Positions 1 through 10,292 of a stretch of 64,000 bases of DNA are shown here, in pieces. This DNA is from Hysterangium stoloniferum. Taxonomy: Eukaryota; Basidiomycota; Agaricomycetes; Hysterangiales; Hysterangiaceae. The stretch covers positions 372,001-436,000 of the forward strand of contig WHVD01000046.1 of NCBI GenBank assembly GCA_015178975.1. The letters run 5' to 3'. Positions within the stretch are counted from its first letter, which is position 1; the number at the start of each line of letters is the position of its first letter. The position numbers were made by a program, and so were the translations under genes. The notes beneath the pieces are model-generated. The model saw only the letters and a list, made by a program, of their open reading frames with translations. It did no database searches and was not told where the DNA came from.

Positions 1-148
1 ATACCGTAAAACGCGGTGATTATGTAATCACGTAAAACTAAAGGGTCCGTGCGTAAGACTGGGGGCACCAGGATTACAGTCGGCATTAAAGAACTTTCAA
101 CAGGGACTTCTCCACTCAAGACGAGAAAAACATGACAAGCATACAGTA
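1..148 (-). other. Edge fragment with a short block shared with 14.6 kb
   Basis: No gene can be read here. On the minus strand, bases about 79-115 can be read as GEVPxESSLMxT, and the same block with few differences occurs at about 14627-14664 inside the minus-strand reading of that region. This suggests a scrap of the same gene or repeat. Bases 16-31 form a small perfect dyad (GTGATTA, 2-base centre, TAATCAC). Function is unknown. Confidence 0.25.
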
Positions 149-900
149 TTGGAAAGTCATCTTCCTCATGTTTTTTTGGATAGGCTAGTTTGCATCATCC
201 TCCGAGATTTCAACCTTTCACTTATTCTCGACTACCTTTTCCTTCTAAACTTGCTGCAATTAACTGCAAATATCCCTGGCACTCTCACCACCAGGAACTT
301 CATGTTGCAATTTTCAGAGTTGCTGAAAGGCTGCTGTCTAATGCAGCCTTACATTGGCATCGGTCCAGATGTTGGTAGGACCAAACTGTATTCCTTGAGA
401 ATGGCAAGTATGATACATGATGATGACAGTAAGTAAAATGATTAACTAAAAATGATACTACGTGTGTCTGTGATAATGTAATCGGTATGTTGTAAGCCAC
501 CAGGCTTACAGTTGCAGCATTTATTCATAGGCCACCATCTCGGATCGTTGGGCATGTTGTAATGAAATACACTCAGTCGATACACGTAATGGTTTGACTA
601 TATTTATTACCTGTAACGAAATACGCTACAGTAGGCTTTAGTTAAATAACACATCATGAAAGTAACAGTAGTTACATACCTCAGTTGATACACATAATGG
701 TTTGACTGAGTTATGGGATAGCAACTGTAGCAGTTAAATAGGTTGTCGCTAATATAAGCTTCAACCGTTAGTATACACATCAGGGACAACATGTCCTGGT
801 ATGGCCATGTAAGCTTGACATAGACTTGACATAGGATTAGAGTGCAAGAGCCTATTTCAACACATGTGCATCTGGGGGTCGACGGTAGAGTGTTCGGGTG
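149..900 (+). pseudogene. Decayed F-box/LRR-like relic, copy 1 (split by a solo LTR)
   Basis: The stretch has coding-like pieces but no continuous reading frame. Its start (LPHVFLDRLV..LRDFNLSL..LDYL) resembles the relic near 9570 (LPNVRLDRLVL). Bases about 504-557 plus 863-898 match 3918-3998 almost base for base, but here the match is split by a 305-bp insertion. The family is probably an F-box protein with a leucine-rich C-terminal half, judged from the related copy at 9957-10292 (SFLDLFADYGLCPNLIRLD). That assignment is an inference from style, not from a clear domain hit. It is a dead host gene copy. Confidence 0.35.
558..862 (-). mobile_element. Solo copia-type LTR, 305 bp, 5-bp TSD
   Basis: The insertion is defined by comparison with the uninterrupted copy at 3918-3998. 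It is flanked by CATGT at 553-557 and 863-867. Read on the minus strand it starts TGTTGAAATAGGC and ends ATTACA, so it has TG..CA ends. The start resembles the copia 3' LTR at 59526 (TGTTGGAATTAGGC). It contains two 31-bp palindromic modules of the form CTCAGTC-N17-GACTGAG at 572-602 (right arm degenerate) and 680-710. No internal region is present, so it is a solo LTR left after recombination. Confidence 0.75.
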
Positions 901-2275
901 GCTTCTGACCTGGACCTCATATGGACTTCCCATATTCTCTAGACACTTACTAAGCTGCGACCTAGTTTGTTCCTGAGTATGTTTTGACATGCATATGTTC
1001 ACTTGATATTGTGTTTTGGTACCTGTTCCCATATCAACTTGACCCATATACTCCAGAATGGTTCATCCTGTTATTTTCTTGTTCATATGCCTTGTCTTTT
1101 TGTTTCAGCAGATTAGTAGTACAATAATGAATTAGTCTATATAGTCTATTAATCTTTTTAACCACAATCCAATCAGTATATTGACTTAGCTACAACCTAT
1201 CTCCTCAATACACTAAGCTAAACTATGAAACTTGACACCAGTGTATTGTCAGAACCCCTGGGTATCCCAACTCTCTGACCAGTCATGTACTTTCAGAGTT
1301 TCTAGGATAACTGTACCTACCCCTGTCTGAAGCTAGGACCCAATTATCATACAAAAGCACAGCACATAAGATGAAGCCAATTTCTATCTGCCTTGGAACT
1401 TCTACAGGTTTTCCCCATGCCTTAGGTCACTCCTGCCCAGTAAAGCCTGAGCTTAATATATATCCCTTGCATCCTTGTTATATCTCTGGATTGTTATTAA
1501 AATAACTCCTCTATCTATATATACATGGAGAAATAGTATTTGCAATCCAATCTGAATATTGTGTTACATCACATTACATTTAAACTTACTTCTCTCTACA
1601 GAAAAACCACCCATTCTCTTCCTATTTTGGCCCATTGAATACCTTCAGATTTCCTGAGCTGCAGCTTCATTCCTCTTCTAGTCCTATTCTTGGCCCATCC
1701 TGAAGTCACAAATTCATTTGAAATTAGGACAGCTGCATAGTTTGTAATGGTGAAGCATATACATAAACTGAAGCCAAGTCCCACCCATTCACAGTCTTTA
1801 CTCCTTGGTTTAGTACTTGACTTAGGGACTTAAGGTCTCTATAGTATATTTTATTCTCAACTAATCTCACTTCCAACATCCTGACCATATCCAGCCTCCA
1901 TCACATATATGGATAGTCCAATCACTAACTAGATACATACAGTATAAAGCTGTACAAGGCAGCAATATCATTGTAGACTCATGATCAATATCATCCAACT
2001 TCTCTTTTTGACCAAACTCAGCTGATTTCATAGCAATATTCAATCTTTGTTATTTAGCTCAACATCACCAAGTAGACTGCCTACATACATACTGTCTAAG
2101 GCAAAGGAATCATCATAGGCTTGGACTGACATTATTCTGCCCATTCCTTATCCTAGTTGCATTTTGTATTTGGGCTTTTTGGATTTACACCTGAGTCCTT
2201 TACATATATCCTTTAACAAAAAACCTGATTTACCATTATACATATATATTTAAGACCTGTCCATCTTAGATTTTC
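901..2275. other. AT-rich repeat-derived stretch without a gene
   Basis: No open frame of note and no domain can be recognised. Two degenerate copies of an LTR block seen elsewhere in the window (consensus ATAAGCTGAAGCCAAGTCC) lie at 1366-1380 and 1763-1781. At least part of this stretch is therefore likely to be old LTR sequence. Ends cannot be defined by eye. Confidence 0.35.
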
Positions 2276-3021
2276 TGTTAAGAACTGAAAACTGACTAAT
2301 GTTGGTAGGCCAATGGGGACCAATCGGAAGGACTTGGCTTCAGCTTATGTATATGCTGCACCCTCGCAAATATCTGTCAGGTATCCTTAAATTTCGGATG
2401 GGCAAAGACTAGTTCTAAGGAGTACCTCTCAGTGAATTACCGATTGGGACCGAAGGATAAGTCAAGTGTCGGGCCAAGGGGTTGGGGACCGAGAATGGGT
2501 GAGCACACGTGAAGGTGGAGAGTGGAATACTTAGTATAAGACTTCTAGAGATGTATGAGGGTGTTCTGAGTCGATATTCTGATTGCCTAGTAACTACAAC
2601 TACAGCAGGTTCATATACAAATATTCGGCATCTAGAAAATACTAACTAGGAGAAGAGTGGAAAACATTATTGACAAATAAGCTTGACTAGGAATGGGAAG
2701 GTTATGATTAGTTTGGAGGCTGTGAAATAACCGAGAGCGGGATTACGAGAAAAGGAAATAGTCTGAGGGTTACAAGTATATATAAGCATATGTGAAACAT
2801 AGAGTAGAACGGATCATCATAATAAAAAGGGACATATCAGAGTATAACCAGATAGTATGAGTATATTTTGACAGGGGTGTAAATGGAGTTTGATCGCCGC
2901 GAAAGCATACATCAGCATCAGGAGACTGATGGTTTCCAATGCAATGACTTGAGTGATAACTTGAAACATCGATAGGCGGCAATATCCTCGGGGACCGTCG
3001 GGTTGCAACACGGTTGTAACA
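2276..3021 (-). mobile_element. Solo gypsy LTR (family A), 746 bp, TSD TTTTC
   Basis: On the minus strand it starts TGTTACAACCGTG and ends CAGTTCTTAACA. It aligns along its length with the LTRs at 29100-29819 and 31941-32665. It is flanked by perfect 5-bp duplications TTTTC at 2271-2275 and 3022-3026. No internal region is present. The conserved block read as ATAAGCTGAAGCCAAGTCC on the minus strand lies at 2330-2348, 54 nt from the LTR 3' end. Confidence 0.92.
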
Positions 3022-3222
3022 TTTTCCCAGATACTAGTACTCCAAAGCAACAGATTCTCACAACTCTTACAAAAGTGTGGAGTAACTGGGAAGAAAAAAA
3101 TCACAAATAGGAATGTATTAATAGAAAGGCTAATCAGAGTCTCAACAAGGAATATAATGTGATTTGGATAGGAAATGTAGAAGTTGACTGCCAGGGCTCA
3201 AAATATTTCAAACTCCGACACA
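3022..3222. other. Intergenic, nothing recognised
   Basis: No gene, RNA or repeat can be supported between the solo LTR and the rRNA scrap. Confidence 0.5.
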
Positions 3223-3288
3223 GCGTGCGATTCTTCGTGCCGCCTATCGAAAGGGAATCCGGTTAAGATTCCGGAACCAGGATGAATG
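3223..3288 (+). rRNA. Fragment of 25S/28S rRNA (pseudogene scrap)
   Basis: Around 3241-3275 the sequence reads CGCCTATCGAAAGGGAATCC, then GGTTAAGATTCCGGAACCAG. This is nearly the conserved segment of fungal large-subunit rRNA (known form has GGTTAATATTCCGGAACCAGG). The preceding GCG(T)GCGATTCTTCGTGC also fits. The match fades after about 3288, so only about 65 bp is present. It is a stray piece and not a working rRNA gene. The identification is from memory of the basidiomycete 28S sequence. Confidence 0.7.
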
Positions 3289-3837
3289 TGCCGCGCACTG
3301 CTGCGTGTTAGGATCTGCAAGCCTGAGGGATCACAGTGCGATGACTCTCGGCACTTGGAGCGAATGCCACTAAGGACTGAGCGGGTAGAAGTAAACCGGT
3401 GATATAGCTAGGTTTCCAGATGAGGTCCTACTCTCATCTGGATGTAACTATATACTAAGCTACATGGTCTGTGCACTTGGTTTGGAACTAAGGGAACACT
3501 AAACTAAATATAGCTAATCACATGTGAACCAGACCGGAAAAATACATTCTCAATACGAGGTATGATTTAATACTAATCGTAATCATCATACTCTAACACT
3601 GCGAGGGGTGCCGCGAAAAGTGGGCAATTGCCACGAACACACATTTTGGTTTCAAACTAAAACAGAGTCATATTTTGAAAGGTAATACTCAAAATATCAT
3701 GTTAAATGATATATGCTATTAGAAAAGGGCCTAATACACCATTTTAAACATTAACACTAAGTCTTAAAGTAAATTAACAGGCCCCAGTACACATATTGAT
3801 ATATTATAAAGAATAGATGGAAGGTTATATCTATTTA
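3289..3837. other. Intergenic, nothing recognised
   Basis: AT-rich in its second half. No gene, repeat end or RNA can be supported. Whether 3289-3410 is also rDNA-derived cannot be told by eye. Confidence 0.45.
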
Positions 3838-4690
3838 TGCTAGTCAAATGTGTTTTTGAGGGCATTTTGAGGTGTTCGCGGCAGTCGCGACACCTGCGCG
3901 GCACTTTCCATGGCCCCTTACAGTTGCAGCATTTATTCATAGGCCACCATCTCGGATCCTTGGACATGTGCATCTGGGGGTCGACGGTAGAGTGTTCGAT
4001 GATAATATGCAATGTTTCGAAATAAATGATCTCTTTGACGAGGACATTCTTGGCCGTCGATTCCACAATCAATTTACGTTCTATTGGGATCTTGAGCAAC
4101 TTCATGCGGATATAGAATCCCCCTTAGCTCCGTAATTTCCGAAGCGATTCACTTTTCCAAACTTGAACTTGTGCTCCCCTCCGTGCGTCGCGATCAAAGT
4201 TCCCAGAAGTTCTGTGCAAAGGTTTTATACCGGTTTCCTCAAATCTATACGCTCAGCATTAGGAACCACGATCTTAATTTTAGATTATTAGTCGTATTCC
4301 TCGATCCAAGCTTGTGTCCTAACCTTGGTTGGACTACTCCAATGAAGCCCTCGGGACATCGAGGAGGCACCGGGAAAACACATAGTTGATTGTATAAAGT
4401 TCAGGCGACGCGGAAGTGGAAGGAACACTAAAAACGGATAAATTAAAGAATTATCCTATGGCGAGCCGTTGGGTGACTCTCTGCCAATTGGGGATTGAGC
4501 TTCATGTTGGCCAGGGGAGATGATATTCATAGATTACTTGATATTATGTCTATAGTCTACGGTGTGAATGCATACGCAAAAAGATGTGTGGATGTAGTAG
4601 TACCGGTCCTGTACGTTAACATTGTCAGTAACCGATTATTACCCCACGTCCATCAAAAGGTGGTCAAAGGATTTAATGGCTGATTCCACG
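3838..4690 (+). pseudogene. Decayed F-box/LRR-like relic, copy 2
   Basis: Coding-like pieces in several frames share order and wording with the relic at 9500-10290: FIHR..LG..HLGVDGR near 3940, a piece ending LCPNL near 4320, and a piece RWVTLCQLGIEL near 4470 that matches RWVNCLGGLS near 10240. Bases 3918-3998 are nearly identical to the LTR-split copy at 504-898. The order of pieces suggests a leucine-rich C-terminal part of an F-box-type protein. Frames are broken many times. Confidence 0.4.
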
Positions 4691-6161
4691 CTTTTTGATT
4701 GCAGGTGTGACCTTGAGGGGTCAGGAATCGGGTTTGGGATAAGTAGCGAAAATGTACCAGTGGTCTAGCGAGTTCATTCCGCACCGGACGATCGAGAAGA
4801 AGTGTTGAGGAAATCTAGAAGATAAAGAAGTTGGCTATGAAATGATTTTTTTTTAACTCAAACGCCAGGATGAACACATTGCGTTTTCGCCGGGAAAAGC
4901 TTTAGCTCCAAAAACTTTTAGGATCCTCAGTAGACACTCTACAAGCGTTCAATTCCTGTGCATGAAGTCATGGTCCACTTCACATATTTTGGCCGCTGGA
5001 ACCTCGGAAAAATATTCCCTACGAACCGAGCGCTTGCATCACAAATAGCGCGCCGTCTAGAAGAAACAGGGGCAAGAAATATCTTGGAGAGTCTGCTAAT
5101 AGAGCGATATTCTTGGAGACACCGATCGTTATCTTGAATGAGTTCTTCTTATTATTCGCGAGGAAGGAACTAAGAACTTTAAGGTATCTTGACAAGCCTT
5201 TGTCACCGAGAGAAAGAGGTCATCGTCCTTCGAAATTTATGTCGAGATGTGGAAAGCGTGACCACTGGGCGGAGAAGGGCGGGAACGACTTCCTTCCAAT
5301 TTTTTCATCAAGCACCCAGCCTGAAATACTTCCGAGGGCATAAACTGAAAAATGAAGTAATCCTTTCAGTATGTCGACAAATTTCCAAAAATCATGATCG
5401 TACAGAAAAGAAGGATGTACTTCCTCACCCCGTATGGTAGGAGCCTAAGTAGAAACGTATCACGAGTAGTTAAGGTGGCTGATGACGGAGCGGATCGCGT
5501 GTTAATCGGAAGAACTGACTTCAGTGTCAGATTGCTCGTTACCCTTTTGGATTGCTGCTAGTATTCCTAACTTTATATTCCTATATTGGGAGGTCTGCAG
5601 TATTAATCACAGTAATTACAGAAGTATGCTACCGGAAATAGTGTTGACATAAGGATCTATGGTCCAAGCTTTGGTTGTCATGGTTTAACATCTAACAATA
5701 CACACACCCGATGACTATTTGTATCTAGGGTTCAATAATGAGAGGAATCATTTGGGGTTCTTGAAGGACCGCAGGACAGATAGTAAGTGTCATCAAAGAA
5801 GCAAACATTTTTATACATGTTGGCTACTGTTTGTCAACTGTGGTCTCCTAGATATAGTAGACGGGTCATATCACATGCGTGTGCTCGTGCCCATACTGTA
5901 ACATACTTAGATAAAAGGACCTCTTCACGCAAGTCGCATCCATATCTACGGCAAACCACGCACACAGACAGAGGATTCTACTGATGAAACAACCAAACAA
6001 GTTTTTGGTCCCTATCAGGAAAGATGGCAACCTCTTCCGGCCGCCAAAAGGGATGGTCAGAAAAGTACGTGTCAGCCAGGGACATCATATCGGTCTTCCC
6101 TTCCTCCAGCACAACATCCGGAGAGTGAGTGGGAGTGGGTTGAGCTTTAGTTCTAGAGGAA
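4691..6161. other. Long gene-poor tract
   Basis: Several open frames of 60-83 codons occur on both strands, but none has a recognisable motif, a family-like composition or plausible splice partners. Nothing can be supported. Confidence 0.5.
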
Positions 6162-7734
6162 TTAATGTGGTGGTATAGGACAAAGGTACGCAGCAGCGAT
6201 TAAAACATCCATTCTCCATTGCGAATTCATGATTTTGAGGTCATTGAAGTTTTCTTGCTTCTGTTCTAATTTTGTCGAAAGCTCACTCCATACATGGCTG
6301 GTCACCCAGTGCTCGATCAGGTTGGCATCAGTCTTCAAATAGGCTCCACATAGCTTGCACCGGGGTGAATTCGATGCGAGTTTAATGTATTGAACGATAT
6401 CGGCATCCTTCCTGTACAGCGGAGTGAGAGGCCGAATCTTAGAATCCGCAAGAAACTGGTATGAGCGGGGGATCTTGAGACTGAGGTGGGCACGTATTTG
6501 GACCGCTTTACCCTTTGGCATTTTAACCGTAGCGGACGTAACCAACGCGGGATTATCTGAAGATGAAATGGGGAATGCGCTGGTCGTGTTGAAAGGTGGG
6601 GAGAATCCCGAATAAGGCGCTCTTGACGGATGGGGCAGAAAAACACTTTCTGGCTTCCCGCCTGTGGCATTACCCGTATCATTCTCCATGGGACGGAAAT
6701 CTGCGACCACGGAGTTGTCGGGTATATATTGTTTAAGGTTTGGGGAGCTGGAATACAAAAATGCGGTTAAGAACGGACGTCGTCATTAGTCCTTAAGTAT
6801 CAATACAAGATCAAATAAACACATACACTGCAAAACTCCCCTCATGAGCGTAAATCGTCCCAGCTATGGGTGCATAGCCGCTAACTATGCCAGAGTGCTC
6901 CCGCTTGTTGGTATTCACATGAGAGTGGCCCGTGTGGCCTACCCCAGCTACATATCCATCATATGGACTGCACCACGTCAATATTAACACATGGACGAGG
7001 GAAAGTGGCTCCTACGGGATATCTTCAGCAGAAAATGCATGGCTGCCTTCGTGAACATGAGCTTGGTACCTTTCATGATCGTAGAACGGCTGCCAGGCGT
7101 CAGTTGTCATTGGGTGGTTTTGAGAAGCCCTGAAATCTACATTTGTTGCTCTAGATAAAAATAAAACTTTTGCATTTTCACTAGTCCTTAGAACTTACAT
7201 GTTCACTGTCTGGAAATGATAATTTGATGCATCCGGTGTTGGCGGAACGTTGTTCCAAGAGGGGGACGCCATCGGGTCGCATGATTGAACCTGGTGGGAA
7301 TTATTTCCCTCTTGGATGCCATTAAATGCTGTGGTGTATTCCATATGGGATGAATGTGTGACGGGTGCCGTGAAATCATGCTCCATGGTTTGAAGCGACA
7401 TTGGCGCGCCGAACGTTGAAAAGTGACCCTGAGCAGGAATCTGTGGAGGAAGAACGCGATGCCAATCGGCGTAGAGAATATCTTGCTGCTCGTGTGGTTG
7501 AACTGGCAGATGTAGCGTGGATGTCACTTGAAGGTGTTGGTCCCCATTGTCACCGGTGCCCGATGGGTAGGTAAGTTGGGGTACTCGGTCTTGAGCCTCA
7601 TACCGGTCGAGGTTCTCTTGTGGGATGCCCAACGCGTTGTTTTGCCTATCAATGTAGGAATGTGGCGTTCCAGGGCTGTGACCGTAAAGCCCCCGACCAT
7701 AGATTCGCCAACTATCACAAGGTGAGTAAGACAT
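6162..7734 (-). CDS. C2H2 zinc-finger protein, 4 exons, about 465 aa
   Basis: Exons on the minus strand are 7734-7199, 7150-7016, 6967-6827 and 6747-6162. The introns (48, 48 and 79 nt) have GT-AG ends (GTAAGT, GTAGGA, GTATGT donors). The joined frame stays open over 1398 nt, which strongly supports the model. The N-terminal two-thirds is Ser/Pro/Gln/His-rich and probably disordered. Near residues 401-422 there is one classical finger, CKLCGAYLKTDANLIEHW, with C-x2-C-x12-H-x4-H spacing. A short basic region precedes it. One finger in a long disordered protein fits a DNA- or RNA-binding regulator, but the target is unknown. The start at 7734 is uncertain: the open frame at 7748-8008 looks coding and may hold a 5' exon. 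Confidence 0.72.
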
Positions 7735-8008
7735 GCATTGCGGCTGTTCAGATAGCCGTACTCCTGTTCATGTCCCTCCATGTCCCATCCTTCGACCTCC
7801 GGATTGGCAGTATTGCCAGATTGAGACCAAGCCTCGGTGCCGCTATAACATATGTTGTCAGAACCTTTAGTGTTACCATGCATGAGGAATGGCACACACA
7901 TTTTTTCGTAAGAATAAGACATCGTGTCGAAGAGAACTTCACTGTTTGGATTAAAGAAGTACTTGAGTGGAAACCATCCACCTCCAGTTCCACATCCCCA
8001 TAAGGCAT
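7735..8008 (-). other. Possible 5' exon(s) of the zinc-finger gene
   Basis: The frame starting at 8008 (MPYGDVELEVDGFHSST) has the look of a real N-terminus. A second frame starting at 7922 also runs into the zinc-finger gene. A GTGTGT donor followed by a TATAG acceptor near 7845-7900 is present. No combination I tried joined cleanly to the exon at 7734, so this remains a suggestion. Confidence 0.3.
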
Positions 8009-8374
8009 ACTATTCTCACACCTACCTCAGTGATCTGTGAAAATCATAGGCGCAGACTCTGCATTCAATTCTGATGGCATTTACCATAACCGGTATATTG
8101 AATTATGACAGGTCGGCTGATTTGGGACAGGTATATGAGACTCAAGAAACTCTAAGCAATTTAACAACTTCTGACTACTCCACATGTCTACTAGTAGAGC
8201 CACATAAGTGCGCGTTCGGGTGATTTGGTTCAGGCTTGGCTCAGATAGATATATCACTGAAATTGAATGGCATTTGGGATTAGAATACGTCCAGTTTTTT
8301 GAATATGCCCCCAACGAGGAAACTTGTAAAAGTACTGATAGTACGCCTGTGTTACGGAGAAATATTTCTCTTGG
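8009..8374. other. Intergenic, nothing recognised
   Basis: No gene or repeat end can be supported. The short frames present have no recognisable motif. Confidence 0.45.
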
Positions 8375-9306
8375 ACATACGAGACTACAACCTGGGCGAT
8401 AAACCGGTTAGGGTACAGAGCAAAGTAGATAAATTGACCAAAACAACCTACTTTGCGCAAGCACGCATGCCGATTTAATATGAACACCCAAACATCGGAA
8501 CGCTATCTGCTGGCAATGGTCTTACCGCCCCCAGCAGTATTGGACTCATGAGATGAGCCTTGTCGAGGTCAGTATCAGTCTCCGGCCATGTTAAAGTCAG
8601 TGGCCTCCTTTCATCGCCTCGATCTGTTGTCTAATGTGAAAATCCTGTTATAGGGTTATTAGCTAACCAAACTTCTTCCCCTCCCAAGTTATTCTTGCCA
8701 ACTCCACTATTCGTGTAGTCATCGGATGTCTTCGTTATTTGCTCTGGCCGAGATTTCGACCATCACTGGATCCACTAGACCACGTTGAAGTAGCTTCGGG
8801 CGTCAGAAATGGGGTCAGTTCACGATCGATTCTACATCTATCTCACAACTGGGATTCTTCTTGTCATATTTCCATCCGGTCCCTCTTACTTCCTACTCCA
8901 TATCTAAATCATGCCGCTTCATTATGTTGGATCGTGATGCCACAGGTAACCTACATGCTTTGGACGCGTCCTCACTTGTCGTCACCTTCCACCGTTTACC
9001 GTTTGCCACTCACATCCTGTTTTTCATGAACAGATTTTACAAAAAAAAATTACAGTTAAATATGAAGCGTGGGCTTGCGCAACGGGCCACACGACCTCCC
9101 TGTTTGATTCAATTCTTTTTAGTGTCAGGCAGTCTGCCCTTGTAGATATGGAAGTGCTTTCTGATCTGGACTCCCGACAACGCGCCGCACCACGACAAGC
9201 ATAATGATGTGTGTGAACCCACTGATGCACAGTGCGACTCCGTCGTCGTGACGTGGGATCCTTGGATCGTAGATAGGCCTGGCCATTATGCTCGCCGACC
9301 ATCCCA
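8375..9306 (-). repeat. Arm 1 of a dispersed inverted duplication
   Basis: The reverse complement of this stretch aligns with 15937 to about 16815. For example, TGGATCCACTAGA, CACAACTGGGATTCTTC and GGTCCCTCTTACTTC are shared in inverted order. Identity by eye is roughly 85-90 percent in the best part (8730-9300), with small indels, and it fades toward 8375. No frame is open through both copies, so a coding function cannot be claimed. It could be an old unknown transposon present twice or a segmental inverted duplication. Confidence 0.7.
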
Positions 9307-9499
9307 TCAATGAATAATGTCCAAGGGTTGCGAAGACATGCCTAGAAAGTACAACGAGTACTCAGTATTAAGTCCTAGGAAGATATCAAGGTCGTGAGGG
9401 AGCAATAACACAATATTATTGTTGACACGCTTTACGGATCAATGATGTGAACTTATAGAATTTCCCACTTCACCCCCTTATTACGGTCTTGGAGTATTG

Positions 9500-10292
9500 G
9501 CCCCAGGACCTGGATGCTGAAGCAGGACGCGAGAGGCTTATTGTATCGGCGCGTCTCAGGCTTCCTAACGTTCGTTTGGACAGACTTGTTTTATCACCCT
9601 CCGTGATTATGACTTTTCGCTTGTACTAGACTACCTTGTCCTCCAAATTTGCGGGCACTCGCTGTGGACATACCACTAGCATGAATTTTACATCAATTTA
9701 TAGGTACTGCAACTTCTCAGATTTGGAGTATTTATTCATTGATCGACACCATTCAACCTTCGCCACGCGCATCTGAGGCTCAACTGTGGAAAATACAAGG
9801 GATAATGCGAAATGCATGAGCTACGAAATAGATGATGAGAACGCTTTGGCCATCAATTCCATATTCTATGAGCAAACCTATGCGAATAATCTAGAATACT
9901 TTTAACTTCCCGTAACCAAAGAAGCAACTGATTTATCCAAGCTTATTTTACACTCCATGTTCCCCGACCCAGACCTCCTACCTTTCCGGAGGAAAGTATT
10001 ATACCCATGTCCGGCAATCCGTACGCTTAACCTTTTGGAGTGCGATGATGACACCTCATTCTTGGACCTTTTCGCTGATTATGGCTTGTGTCCTAATCTT
10101 ATAAGGTTGGATTACGCCAATGGAACATTTGGGAAGGAGAAGACAGCGGGCCAAGCCTATCGTCCCGATTGTATAGGTTTGAGGTTCAGGAGGCACAACA
10201 CTCAAACAAATACAACTCATGGGTTTTCTGCCTGTGGCAACCCGTTGGGTCAACTGTCTTGGGGGGTTGAGCTTCATGACGAGAGTGATTAA
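9500..10292 (+). pseudogene. Decayed F-box/LRR-like relic, copy 3
   Basis: The start near 9540-9640 reads LIVSARLRLPNVRLDRLVL, related to the relic at 149. The region near 9740 corresponds to the FIHR segment of copy 2. The longest open piece, 9957-10292, reads PAIRTLNLLECDDDTSFLDL then CPNLIRLDYANG, which has the rhythm of a leucine-rich repeat. It ends with RWVNCLGGLSF, shared with copy 2. Frames are broken. An F-box/LRR origin is likely but not proven. Confidence 0.42.

Noticed and set aside
5113-5440. Two overlapping open frames of 76-83 codons
   Set aside because: No motif, no splice partners and no similarity to other parts of the window.
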